Positions 45,203 to 52,923 of a stretch of DNA of 64,000 nt are shown in pieces. Positions within the stretch are counted from its first letter, which is position 1, and every line of letters starts with the position of its first letter. The notes below the pieces were generated by a model, which searched no databases, had not been told where the DNA came from, and worked only from the letters and a program-made list of their open reading frames with translations. The stretch comes from Pollutimonas harenae (GTDB lineage: Bacteria; Pseudomonadota; Gammaproteobacteria; Burkholderiales; Burkholderiaceae_B): contig NZ_SDQD01000004.1 in NCBI RefSeq assembly GCF_004153685.1, positions 62,001 through 126,000 on the forward strand. The letters run 5' to 3'. Both the position numbers and the translations under genes were made by a program.

Positions 45203-47059
45203 ATGCAAATCACAGACAATAAGCGCGTCCTGCAGGTCAACCAATTGGCTGTGACCTTTATTACGCCCGAGCGCAAGGTTGAGGCTGTTCGTGACCTATC
45301 GTTCCATGTTGACCAGGGCGAGACGCTGGCGATCGTGGGCGAGTCGGGGTCAGGCAAGTCGGTGACTTCATTGTCATTGATGCGACTGATCGAATTCGGT
45401 AACGGACGAATCACACAGGGTGAGATACAACTGCGCCGCGGCGACGGCCGTTGGCAGGACTTGGCCACTACATCAGAAGCCGGCATGCGTGCTATACGGG
45501 GCGCCGAGATCGCCATGATCTTTCAGGAGCCCATGACCTCCTTGAATCCCAGTTTTACTGTAGGCAGTCAGATTGCCGAAGCATTGCACTTGCACCAGGG
45601 CATGGATGCAAAGGCCGCGCAGGCCGAGACCCTACGTTTGCTGGAGGTCGTGCGAATTCCCGACGCACGCGCCGTGCAGGGCCGTTATCCCCACCAGTTG
45701 TCGGGGGGCATGCGTCAGCGCATCATGATTGCGATGGCCTTATCGTGCCGCCCCCAGGTTCTGATTGCCGATGAACCAACGACGGCGCTCGACGTCACTA
45801 TCCAGGCACAGATTCTGCAATTGATACGACAGCTGCAGCAGGACATGAACATGGGGGTGATCTTCATCACCCACGACATGGGCGTGGTTGCTGAGGTGGC
45901 TGACCGGGTCATGGTCATGCATCGTGGTATCAAGGTCGAAGAGAACCATGCCGGCGATATTTTCCTGCGGCCGCAACATCCTTACACCCGGGCGTTGTTG
46001 TCGGCAGTGCCGAAATTGGGGGCAATGAAAGGCAGCAGCGCACCTGCTCCCTTCACCCTGCTTGATGTTTCAGGCAAGCTGGCCACGACATCTGACCCAG
46101 CGCCGGCCAGCACCGCACGCTACGATCAGGCGCCGCTATTGCAGGTAGACAAGCTGGTGACACGCTTCGACCTTGCCAGTGGTCTCCTCGGCCGGGTCAG
46201 GCACCGGGTGCATGCCGTCGAGCAGGTCAGTTTCGAACTGTATCCCGGAGAAACACTGGCGGTAGTGGGGGAGTCGGGCTGCGGCAAGACCACGACAGGC
46301 CGTTCACTGGCCCAGCTGGAGGCTGCTTGCGGCGGCAAGGTCATATTCGAAGGGCAAGATGTCAGCTTGCTGCGTGGGCGCGACATGCAAGCCTTGCGCA
46401 GGCACATCCAGTTTATATTTCAAGATCCTTTCGCTTCGCTGGACCCGCGTGTAACGGTCGGTTATTCAATCATGGAGCCTTTGCTGATACATGGCGTAGC
46501 CAAGGGGCGTGCAGCCGAGGAGCGGGTTCGGTGGCTCATGGAAAAGTGCGGCCTGGCGCCCGAGATGGCTGATCGTTACCCACACGAGTTCTCGGGCGGG
46601 CAGCGCCAGCGCATCTGCATTGCGCGTGCTCTGGCGCTCAACCCCAAAGTCATTATTGCAGACGAATCGGTGTCGGCGCTGGATGTGTCGATCCAGGCGC
46701 AAATCGTCAATCTGCTGCTGGATCTGCAGCGTGAGCTTGGCTTGGCCATTCTGTTCATTTCGCACGATATGGCGGTGGTTGAGCGCATCAGTCACCGCGT
46801 GGTGGTGATGTACTTGGGGCAGGTGGTGGAAATCGGCCCTCGGCAGGCCATATTTGAACAAGCTCAGCACCCCTATACCCGGAAGTTGATGGAAGCGGTT
46901 CCGATCGCCGATCCCGCTTCACGTCATCGCAGCCATTCGCTTTTGGTGGATGAGATTCCCAGTGTGGTGCGTAGTGTGAATGACCTGCCTGTCGTCGAGC
47001 CGCTGGTGCAGGTTGGTGAGGGGCATTTTGTTGCCCGCCATTCCGTAGGGGTGTACTGA
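45203..47059 (+). CDS. ABC-transporter ATPase with two fused nucleotide-binding domains (GsiA-like)
   Basis: A 618-residue protein with two complete ABC domains. Domain 1: Walker [10 protein letters not shown], signature LSGGMRQRI, Walker [13 protein letters not shown]. Domain 2: Walker [10 protein letters not shown], signature FSGGQRQRI, Walker [13 protein letters not shown], where Glu of the usual 'DEPT' is followed by Ser. Each domain ends with the oligopeptide-type C-terminal extension ([24 protein letters not shown]). The fused form is that of the glutathione importer GsiA rather than split DppD/DppF. ATG 45203 ([11 protein letters not shown]) fits; a longer in-frame start at 45137 lies inside the permease gene. 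Confidence 0.9.
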   Translation: MQITDNKRVLQVNQLAVTFITPERKVEAVRDLSFHVDQGETLAIVGESGSGKSVTSLSLMRLIEFGNGRITQGEIQLRRGDGRWQDLATTSEAGMRAIRGAEIAMIFQEPMTSLNPSFTVGSQIAEALHLHQGMDAKAAQAETLRLLEVVRIPDARAVQGRYPHQLSGGMRQRIMIAMALSCRPQVLIADEPTTALDVTIQAQILQLIRQLQQDMNMGVIFITHDMGVVAEVADRVMVMHRGIKVEENHAGDIFLRPQHPYTRALLSAVPKLGAMKGSSAPAPFTLLDVSGKLATTSDPAPASTARYDQAPLLQVDKLVTRFDLASGLLGRVRHRVHAVEQVSFELYPGETLAVVGESGCGKTTTGRSLAQLEAACGGKVIFEGQDVSLLRGRDMQALRRHIQFIFQDPFASLDPRVTVGYSIMEPLLIHGVAKGRAAEERVRWLMEKCGLAPEMADRYPHEFSGGQRQRICIARALALNPKVIIADESVSALDVSIQAQIVNLLLDLQRELGLAILFISHDMAVVERISHRVVVMYLGQVVEIGPRQAIFEQAQHPYTRKLMEAVPIADPASRHRSHSLLVDEIPSVVRSVNDLPVVEPLVQVGEGHFVARHSVGVY

Positions 47060-47181
47060 ACAGAAGATTTTCAGTGGATGTGCACAATTTCCCGAGTAGG
47101 TGGCATGGCTTAACAGGTATTTAGCCCTAAAATAGTCCACAATAGTCGTTTACACCTACTTTTGCACGGAGCCCCTGTTTC

Positions 47182-48381
47182 ATGAGCCGTATCGTCCTGT
47201 TTGAAAACATTCACCCCAGCGCCAAAGAAGTCTTTACCGCAGCAGGTATGGACGATGTCATCACGCACGCCTCCTCGTTGCCGGCCGACGCCTTGCGTGA
47301 AGCCTTGCGCAGTGCGCACATTGTAGGCATACGATCGCGCACGCATCTTGATGCCGAGTTGCTGGCTCAGGCCCCCGATCTGCGGGCTGTGGGATGTTTC
47401 TGCATCGGTACCAATCAGGTTGACCTAGATGCCGCCATGCTGCATGGCATACCGGTTTTCAACGCTCCGTTCTCAAATACGCGTTCGGTAGCCGAACTGG
47501 TGCTGGGTGAAGCCATATTATTGTTGCGGCGCATCCCTGAAAAAAATGCGCGTGTGCACCAAGGCCATTGGGACAAAACGGCCGAGGGTGCCTTCGAAGC
47601 ACGCGGAAAAACGCTGGGCATCATAGGCTACGGCAATATTGGCTCGCAAGTGGGCACGCTTGCCGAAGCAGCGGGCATGCGGGTGGTTTTCCATGATGTC
47701 GAAGCCAAGCTCCCTTTGGGTAACGCACGGGCCACGACTTCGCTAAAAAAACTGCTGGCGCAGTCTGATGTCGTCACGCTGCACGTTCCCGGCGGCAAAG
47801 GTACGGCCAATATCATGAATGCCACGGCTATTGCCGCCATGAAGCCGGGTTCCATCCTGATCAACGCATCCCGCGGCACCGTCGTCGACATCGCCGCCTT
47901 GCACGAAGCCCTGAAGTCAGGCCATTTGTCGGGGGCGGCACTCGATGTTTTCCCCTCCGAGCCAAAAAGCGTCGACGAACCGCTGGCCAGCCCTCTGATC
48001 GGCATGCATAACGTGTTGCTTACGCCGCATATCGGCGGCAGTACACAAGAGTCCCAGGAAAACATCGGTCGCGAAGTCGCCGAGAAACTATTGCGTTTTG
48101 TCCTGAGCGGCACCACAAAGGGCGCCGTCAACTTCCCCGAAATTTCCTATCAGGAAGCCACCGGCGCTGCTCGCATTCTGCATGTGCACCGCAACCTGCC
48201 GGGCGCCATGGGCACGCTCAGCAACATGATGGCCGAGCATGGGCTTAATATTGTCAGCCAGCAGCTGCAGACTCTCGGTCAGATCGGCTATGTGATTTCC
48301 GACGTCGAGGGCAAGGTTGACGACACGGTGATGTCGGTATTGCGGGCGCACCCTATTACGGTCCGCTGTGACGTGGTCTAG
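47182..48381 (+). CDS. serA: D-3-phosphoglycerate dehydrogenase
   Basis: A 399-residue NAD-dependent enzyme of serine synthesis. It has AVGCFCIGTNQVDLDAA, the nucleotide fold GKTLGIIGYGNIGSQVGTLA, the catalytic Arg/Glu/His regions (ILINASRGTVVDI; LLTPHIGGSTQESQENIG), and a C-terminal ACT domain (HVHRNLPGAMGTLSNMMAEH), the form regulated by serine. Length matches E. coli SerA (410). It has its own 122-bp upstream region after the ABC operon. Confidence 0.93.
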   Translation: MSRIVLFENIHPSAKEVFTAAGMDDVITHASSLPADALREALRSAHIVGIRSRTHLDAELLAQAPDLRAVGCFCIGTNQVDLDAAMLHGIPVFNAPFSNTRSVAELVLGEAILLLRRIPEKNARVHQGHWDKTAEGAFEARGKTLGIIGYGNIGSQVGTLAEAAGMRVVFHDVEAKLPLGNARATTSLKKLLAQSDVVTLHVPGGKGTANIMNATAIAAMKPGSILINASRGTVVDIAALHEALKSGHLSGAALDVFPSEPKSVDEPLASPLIGMHNVLLTPHIGGSTQESQENIGREVAEKLLRFVLSGTTKGAVNFPEISYQEATGAARILHVHRNLPGAMGTLSNMMAEHGLNIVSQQLQTLGQIGYVISDVEGKVDDTVMSVLRAHPITVRCDVV

Positions 48382-48418
48382 CATGGTCGGGTTCATATCG
48401 CCCAGGTAGCGTAGCCAT

Positions 48419-48859
48419 ATGATTGCTTCCAGGAAAGCCGTAGGCCAGCCCAAGGGCAGGCCTACACAAGACGATTATCAGATGCTGGCTGCCTTTCGCC
48501 TGACGCTACGGCGTTATCATGGATTCAGCGAATTGGCTGCACTGCAAGAGGGGCTTAAGCCGCAGCAGCATCAGGCGCTCTTGTCGATTAAGGCATTAAG
48601 TGCAAAGACGCCACCGAGCGTGGGCGATGTGGCAGAGCAGTTGTTGATACGTCCTCATAGTGCGGTGGAACTCATCAACCGGCTCGGGCGTATGGGCCTT
48701 GTCAAACGCCTGAAGGATCCTGATGACGGGCGAAAAGTACGTATAGCGCTGACCGCGTTAGCAGAAGAAAAATTGGCAGTGCTGTCTGCCACCCACCTGA
48801 ATGAACTGAACTCCTTGCGGCCCTTGCTGATGAAATTACTGCGTAATATTCAGCCCTAG
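48419..48859 (+). CDS. MarR-family transcriptional regulator
   Basis: A 146-residue winged-helix protein. The recognition helix region VGDVAEQLLIRPHSAVELIN and the wing RLKDPDDGRKVRIALT, with the conserved D-x-R-x-x-x-x-x-LT motif, are clear. It is 37 bp after serA and convergent with nsrR (3-bp gap). No target is evident from position; it could act elsewhere, including on the homogentisate palindrome, but that is a guess. Confidence 0.85.
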   Translation: MIASRKAVGQPKGRPTQDDYQMLAAFRLTLRRYHGFSELAALQEGLKPQQHQALLSIKALSAKTPPSVGDVAEQLLIRPHSAVELINRLGRMGLVKRLKDPDDGRKVRIALTALAEEKLAVLSATHLNELNSLRPLLMKLLRNIQP

Positions 48860-48862
48860 GCA

Positions 48863-49324
48863 TTACCGGCGGTTACTCGTCTTGTCCAGTTTGGCGAAGG
48901 TGACGGGGGCTGTCGTACCTTCTGTGGGGCGCGGAATGATGTCGGCCAAAGTGTAGCGGTCGAGGTGCTGCATGAACTGTTGCAGGGCGCCGTCGATGAT
49001 TGTTGTCAGATTGCATTGGCCGCTAAGCGTACAGGCGTTGTCTGCCACGAAGCATTCAACCAGGGCCAGGTCGTTTTCAGTGTCGCGCACCACTGCACCC
49101 AAATTGATTTCTTCGGGTAGATGAGCCAGACGCATGCCGCCGTTTTTGCCGCGTATGGTTTCCAGCCAGCCGCGCTGGGCCAGGCGATGCGTTATCTTCA
49201 TCAGATGTGGTTCAGATATGCGGTAGGCCTGGGCGATTTCGGCAATCGTGCATAGGCGATCAGGATGCCGGCCTACATACATGAGCAAGCGCATCGCATA
49301 ATCAGTCATGGTAGTCAGCCGCAT
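48863..49324 (-). CDS. nsrR: Rrf2-family nitric-oxide-sensing repressor NsrR
   Basis: A 153-residue Rrf2 regulator. MRLTTMTDYAMRLLMYVG and the helix-turn-helix TIAEIAQAYRISEPHLMKIT match NsrR, and three cysteines, Cys91, Cys98 and Cys104 (VECFVADNACTLSGQCNL), would hold an iron-sulphur cluster. The ATG at 49324 has GGAAAG upstream; an in-frame start at 49375 would overlap nnrS. It is the third gene of a truncated haemoglobin-nnrS-nsrR operon, so it probably represses itself through the site at 50993-51015. Confidence 0.88.
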   Translation of the reverse strand: MRLTTMTDYAMRLLMYVGRHPDRLCTIAEIAQAYRISEPHLMKITHRLAQRGWLETIRGKNGGMRLAHLPEEINLGAVVRDTENDLALVECFVADNACTLSGQCNLTTIIDGALQQFMQHLDRYTLADIIPRPTEGTTAPVTFAKLDKTSNRR

Positions 49325-49340
49325 GATGTGCTTTCCGCCA

Positions 49341-50537
49341 TTACGACGCGCGAGGGCGTATGAGCATGGGAACAAAGCGCCACAAATAGAGGGCCATGGC
49401 TGCTATCCAGCTCAGTGCACTGGCGTCCAGCAGCATCAGGCTGGCGTTGCTGGGCCAGAGTGCCGCCAATCGCAGTACAACGGCAACGATCACCAGGTAG
49501 TAGCTGAGCAGCATGCTGTTGTCCAGTTTGAGGGGGTGACCCAGGTGTCCGAGAGCGGTGCGTGTGAGCATGCCTATGATCAGAACGGAGAAACCACCCA
49601 TGCCTATGATGTGCACATGCACGGCTGATCGCGTGAGCACGCCGCTGGCCAGTCCGCTCGAGTGCCAGGCGGCAAACAGCAAGCCTATGCCCATGGCGAT
49701 GTAGCCCAGGTACAGGATCCAGAGCATGGGTTTGTGCAGTATGGCTAGCGGCTTCCAGCGCACGGTTTGCCATAGGCTGATGACGCCTGTTATGGCCAAT
49801 GCCACCGCCATGAGACGGTGCTGACCGGCAATGCCCAGAATTATGGCCAGAATGCTGACCACCATTTGTATATGGCCGCTACGTACCTGCATGGGAATGT
49901 CCAGCCCGGGCACCATGCGCATCGAGAAAAAGGGGATGACCCGGCGGGCAATAAGCAAGGCGATGACGGCCATGCAGATCAGGCCGAGGTCAAAGCGCTG
50001 CATCAGTAATACGTAATCGCCGCTAAGCGCTGCACGCAAATACAAGGCGTCGGCTATGCCCAGGCCCAGGACCAGAAGGGGAAGGCCGTAATTGCGACGA
50101 CTCTTTCCTTTGATCATGACACGCATCAGGCAGATTGCACTGATGACGAAAAACGCCAGCTCACTGGCGCAGGCGACATGTGTGGCGATGTCGCCGCCGA
50201 TAAGGAAGCCGCCACGTGCCACGACCCATAACAGGCACACCAGCCCAAGCGGGGTGCCTTTCAGGGGATTGAAACCCGTCCAGGTGGCGCTGGCCGTCAG
50301 CAAAAATGCGACGGCAATCGTGGCAATAAAGCCCCATAACATTTCGTGAGCGTGCCAGGCCATGCCTGCCAGTGGGGCATTGAGCCATTGCGGCGCGAAG
50401 ATCCAGATGGCTATGGAAATAAGAGCCCAACCGCCGCCTGCAATGTATAGAGGCCTGAAACCGAGGCTAAGGAACGCCTGCATATCGGGTCGAGTTCCGG
50501 TTTTGGGCGGCGTGAGGGAGTGCAGCGACTCAGCCAT
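49341..50537 (-). CDS. nnrS: NnrS-family membrane protein
   Basis: A 398-residue protein with about 12 membrane helices. FLSLGFRPLYIAGGGWALIS, MAWHAHEMLWGFIATIAVAF and LTRSAVHVHIIGMGGFSVLI carry the conserved histidines and match the NnrS family, haem- and copper-containing proteins that protect against nitrosative stress in denitrifiers and pathogens. Overlaps the haemoglobin gene by 8 bp and is followed by nsrR after 16 bp. Confidence 0.92.
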   Translation of the reverse strand: MAESLHSLTPPKTGTRPDMQAFLSLGFRPLYIAGGGWALISIAIWIFAPQWLNAPLAGMAWHAHEMLWGFIATIAVAFLLTASATWTGFNPLKGTPLGLVCLLWVVARGGFLIGGDIATHVACASELAFFVISAICLMRVMIKGKSRRNYGLPLLVLGLGIADALYLRAALSGDYVLLMQRFDLGLICMAVIALLIARRVIPFFSMRMVPGLDIPMQVRSGHIQMVVSILAIILGIAGQHRLMAVALAITGVISLWQTVRWKPLAILHKPMLWILYLGYIAMGIGLLFAAWHSSGLASGVLTRSAVHVHIIGMGGFSVLIIGMLTRTALGHLGHPLKLDNSMLLSYYLVIVAVVLRLAALWPSNASLMLLDASALSWIAAMALYLWRFVPMLIRPRAS

Positions 50538-50934
50538 GGCTGATCTCCGTAAGGGGCGTGTCAGGATGCCGGTTCAATTGGTAGCCATACCAGAGGCTGC
50601 GGGCGATGCGCTGTGCGTATTCGTCGGCGCGTTCGGCAAAAGCCTTATTGGGCAGTTCCTGGGTGGTTTGATGGAAAAGGGCCAGCCACTGGCTGAACAG
50701 TTCGGCCTTCAGGCCGGGCAGAGCGACGTGTTTGGGCATGGGCGTGCCGCTGTACGAACCTGTACCCAGCAGCATGGATGACCAGAATTGCACCATGATG
50801 TGCAGATGCTTGTCCCAATCATCGATATGCTCGTCAAAAATAGGGCCTAGCGCAGTGTCGGCGCGTATGCGGTCATAAAAGTTGTAGACCAGCGTTTTGA
50901 TTTCTTCTTCGGTGCAGAGTTCGCCTCTAGCCAT
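50530..50934 (-). CDS. Group III truncated haemoglobin
   Basis: A 134-residue 2-on-2 globin of the trHbP class. TEEEIKTLVYNFYDRIRADT, FDEHIDDWDKHLHIMVQFWS and the GTPMPKHVALPGL segment with the proximal His69 are typical. ALFHQTTQELPNKAFAERAD follows. These globins bind NO or O2 and often accompany nnrS under NsrR control. First gene of the operon; the ATG is 59 bp from the proposed operator. Confidence 0.92.
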   Translation of the reverse strand: MARGELCTEEEIKTLVYNFYDRIRADTALGPIFDEHIDDWDKHLHIMVQFWSSMLLGTGSYSGTPMPKHVALPGLKAELFSQWLALFHQTTQELPNKAFAERADEYAQRIARSLWYGYQLNRHPDTPLTEISHG

Positions 50935-50992
50935 GTGGATTCCAGCGAGGAGGTTGAAAGAAAGGCCGTGCGTGAGCAGGGTGGCACTATTA

Positions 50993-51015
50993 AAGATTTA
51001 TTTAATAGTAATCTT
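50993..51015 (-). promoter_or_regulatory. NsrR-type operator
   Basis: A 23-bp imperfect palindrome with ends AAGAT and ATCTT around a 13-bp A/T-rich centre. The two 11-bp halves, AAGATTTATTT and (reverse complement) AAGATTACTAT, agree at 8 of 11 positions. Length and ends match the described NsrR consensus (11-1-11, AAGATG...CATCTT) except for the TT in place of GC. It is the only such element near, upstream of the haemoglobin-nnrS-nsrR operon. Confidence 0.65.
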
Positions 51016-51092
51016 ATAAAAAAACTGGCTGACCGTCAATGCGGACAGGTGGCAGTCCGTGCTATTTTCGCCTGCCGGTGAAGCTTCAGGTT

Positions 51093-51707
51093 TCAAGGCT
51101 GGGGCGACGAGGGGGCTGGGCTGTCGGGCAGTGTGGTGCTGCCTGCACCCAGGGCGCGTTGCATGAACACGACATCTATCCATTGATTGAACTTGAAGCC
51201 TGTGGCTGGCTGAGTGCCCGCATGAGTGAAGCCCAGGCTGCGATGCAGGCCTATGGAGGCCAGATTATTGTTGCCGGCAATCACGGCGATCATCTGGCGC
51301 CACGGACCTTGTTCGCAGCGATTGATAAGCGCGTGCAGCAGCATTTTGCCCAAGCCTCGGCCCATCTGGTTTTCGGCCAGGTAAATGGAGTTTTCAAGGG
51401 TATAGCGGTAGGCCGCGCGAGGGCGATAGGACGATGCATAACAATACCCAGCTATCTGGCCATTGGACTCGGCCAGGAGGTATGGCAGGCCTAATGAGAC
51501 GATATGAGCAAGCCGGGCCTGCATTTCCTGAACGGAAGGAGGGATCTCTTCGAAGGTTGCCGTGCCTCGCAGAACGTGGTGGGCGTATATGGCTTGTATT
51601 GCAGCCATATCATCGGGTGTGGCATCGCGTATTATAGTGGTGGCGCTAGTGTCGCTGTCGTCGGTAAAGCTGGGTTCGGGGGCTTGCGTAGGGCTGGCAC
51701 TGGTCAT
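51093..51707 (-). CDS. GNAT N-acetyltransferase, phosphinothricin acetyltransferase-like
   Basis: A 204-residue GNAT protein. IRDATPDDMAAIQAIYAHHV, GTATFEEIPPSVQEMQARL, the acetyl-CoA loop NQMGRGLGKMLLHALI (Q/R-x-x-G-x-G/A) and GLHRSLGFTHAGTQPATGFK match the Pat/MddA/YncA group, which acetylates phosphinothricin or methionine sulfoximine. The first ~25 residues are a low-complexity tail. AGGAAA precedes the ATG. Divergent from the DUF442 gene. Confidence 0.85.
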   Translation of the reverse strand: MTSASPTQAPEPSFTDDSDTSATTIIRDATPDDMAAIQAIYAHHVLRGTATFEEIPPSVQEMQARLAHIVSLGLPYLLAESNGQIAGYCYASSYRPRAAYRYTLENSIYLAENQMGRGLGKMLLHALINRCEQGPWRQMIAVIAGNNNLASIGLHRSLGFTHAGTQPATGFKFNQWIDVVFMQRALGAGSTTLPDSPAPSSPQP

Positions 51708-51768
51708 ACTATTTCCTCAGGCAAAACGCGGAATACGTCATTTCAAGTATATACACCAGGAGGTCTCT

Positions 51769-52110
51769 ATGTCTGTTCCCATCAATGCACTGACTGATAA
51801 TTTTGCCGTAGCACCACAGCTTGCTCCGGAAGACATGCAGGCCGTGGCAGATGCTGGTTTTAAAAGCGTGATTATCAATCGCCCAGACCTCGAAGGTGGG
51901 CCCGATCAGCCGCTGTCCAACGAAGTCATGACTGCGGCTCGTGTGGCCGGACTCGAGGTCGTTTATCAGCCAGTCGTCAGCGGTGCCATGACGCCTGACG
52001 ATGTGGTGCAGTTTGCCAAAAACCTTGAATCGTTGCCCGCGCCCGTACTGGCCTTTTGCCGGACAGGTACCCGTTGCACGTACTTGTTTCAGGCTGCCAG
52101 TGCTTTATGA
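51769..52110 (+). CDS. DUF442 / rhodanese-like phosphatase-type protein (TIGR01244 family)
   Basis: A 113-residue protein with a Cys-x4-Arg loop, AFCRTGTRCTYLF (Cys97 to Arg102), and the N-terminal LAPEDMQAVADAGFKSVIIN RP. This is the DUF442 domain found alone or fused to sulfur dioxygenases (Blh-like). Possible sulfur transfer or phosphatase activity. The start at 51769 has a strong AGGAGG site; the longer frame from 51562 overlaps the divergent acetyltransferase. Confidence 0.85.
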   Translation: MSVPINALTDNFAVAPQLAPEDMQAVADAGFKSVIINRPDLEGGPDQPLSNEVMTAARVAGLEVVYQPVVSGAMTPDDVVQFAKNLESLPAPVLAFCRTGTRCTYLFQAASAL

Positions 52111-52115
52111 TGTCT

Positions 52116-52158
52116 TTGATGTTGCTCAACACTAGGCAGTGTATTTACTAGTTATATT
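52116..52158 (+). promoter_or_regulatory. FNR/ANR-like activator site and -10 box for the universal stress protein
   Basis: TTGAT-GTTG-CTCAA (52116-52129) matches the FNR/ANR consensus TTGAT-N4-ATCAA at nine of ten positions. A -10 hexamer TATATT lies at 52153-52158, which would place the start at about 52165 and the site centre near -42, the normal class II position. No -35 is needed in that layout. The promoter is about 50 bp upstream of the usp start codon. Confidence 0.6.
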
Positions 52159-52213
52159 TACCATGTTGTAGAGGTTAAGCTTGATTCCATCGACAACCCA
52201 TGGGGCTGAAATC

Positions 52214-52678
52214 ATGTTCAAGAAAATACTTATTCCAACCGACGGTTCAAAACTATCGGCGCAAGCGGCCAACAAGGGCGTATGCTTTGCGCGTGAAACG
52301 GGTGCTGAAATCGTGGCTTTATACGTGACCCAGCCCTTTGCGGCCACTGTCGGGTTTGATGGCATGGCGGCAGCCTATGCCATAACTGACGAAGACTACG
52401 ACAAAACCGCTCAGCAGCAAGCTGAAAAATACCTCAAATCCGTGCTCGATCGCGCGGAAACCGCGGGCGTCAAGGCAACGGGCAAGGCGGTGTCCAATTT
52501 CAATGTGGCCGACGGTCTCGTCCAGGCTGCCGAAGAAGAGGGCTGCGATCTCATCTTCATTGGCAGTCACGGGCGCAGTGGTTTGTCGCGTTTATTGCTG
52601 GGCAGCGTTACCATCAAGGTACTTAGCCTCGCCAAGACAGCGGTGCTGGTCTATAGGGTCAAGGAAAGCGCCGACTAA
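52214..52678 (+). CDS. Universal stress protein UspA family
   Basis: A 154-residue single-domain Usp. FKKILIPTDGSKLSAQAANK at the start, and the ATP-binding motif G-x2-G-x9-G-S/T in FIGSHGRSGLSRLLLGSVTI. It is likely induced by low oxygen through the upstream FNR-like site. ATG 52214 fits the family; a frame from 52181 adds eleven residues with no similarity. It is followed by two tandem hairpins. Confidence 0.9.
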   Translation: MFKKILIPTDGSKLSAQAANKGVCFARETGAEIVALYVTQPFAATVGFDGMAAAYAITDEDYDKTAQQQAEKYLKSVLDRAETAGVKATGKAVSNFNVADGLVQAAEEEGCDLIFIGSHGRSGLSRLLLGSVTIKVLSLAKTAVLVYRVKESAD

Positions 52679-52685
52679 AACCCCT

Positions 52686-52761
52686 CCCGGCAAACTGTGC
52701 CGGGGCCACACAAAGCGAGAACCCCCGGTGCCATGACATGGCACCGGGGGTTCTTGCTTTT
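52686..52761. terminator. Tandem hairpins, bidirectional terminator
   Basis: First a 7-bp stem CCCGGCA/TGCCGGG (52686-52704), then a perfect 16-bp stem with a 3-base loop from 52719 to 52753 (GAACCCCCGG... with its reverse complement). On the plus strand TTGCTTTT follows and on the minus strand a short T-run, so the second hairpin should end both usp and the minus-strand antiporter gene run (last stop at 52769). Confidence 0.8.
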
Positions 52762-52768
52762 GAGTGGG

Positions 52769-52906
52769 CTATTTGAACAAGGCGCTGGCTTTAAGCAGCG
52801 TTTCCCACACGCCGATTGCCAGGGGTATGCCCACGTAGAGCCAGAAAATAATCACTATGATCGGCGAAGGATTTGATCGTGTGATTGGGCTGTTGGTTTG
52901 TTCCAT
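52769..52906 (-). CDS. 45-residue MFS transporter small subunit (oxalate/formate antiporter companion)
   Basis: A short frame, MEQTNSPITRSNPSPIIVI to ...ALFK, with one membrane helix that includes IIFWLYVGIPLAIGVWETLL. The ATG at 52906 has AGAGGAG seven bases upstream, and the frame starts 18 bp after the antiporter stop. The pattern W-[LY]-x-V-G-I-P-L-x-x-G-V-W matches the small companion proteins annotated next to OFA-type carriers. It is well supported by ribosome-binding site, position and composition, but its function is not shown here. Confidence 0.72.
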   Translation of the reverse strand: MEQTNSPITRSNPSPIIVIIFWLYVGIPLAIGVWETLLKASALFK

Positions 52907-52923
52907 GCAGACTCCTCTGTTTA

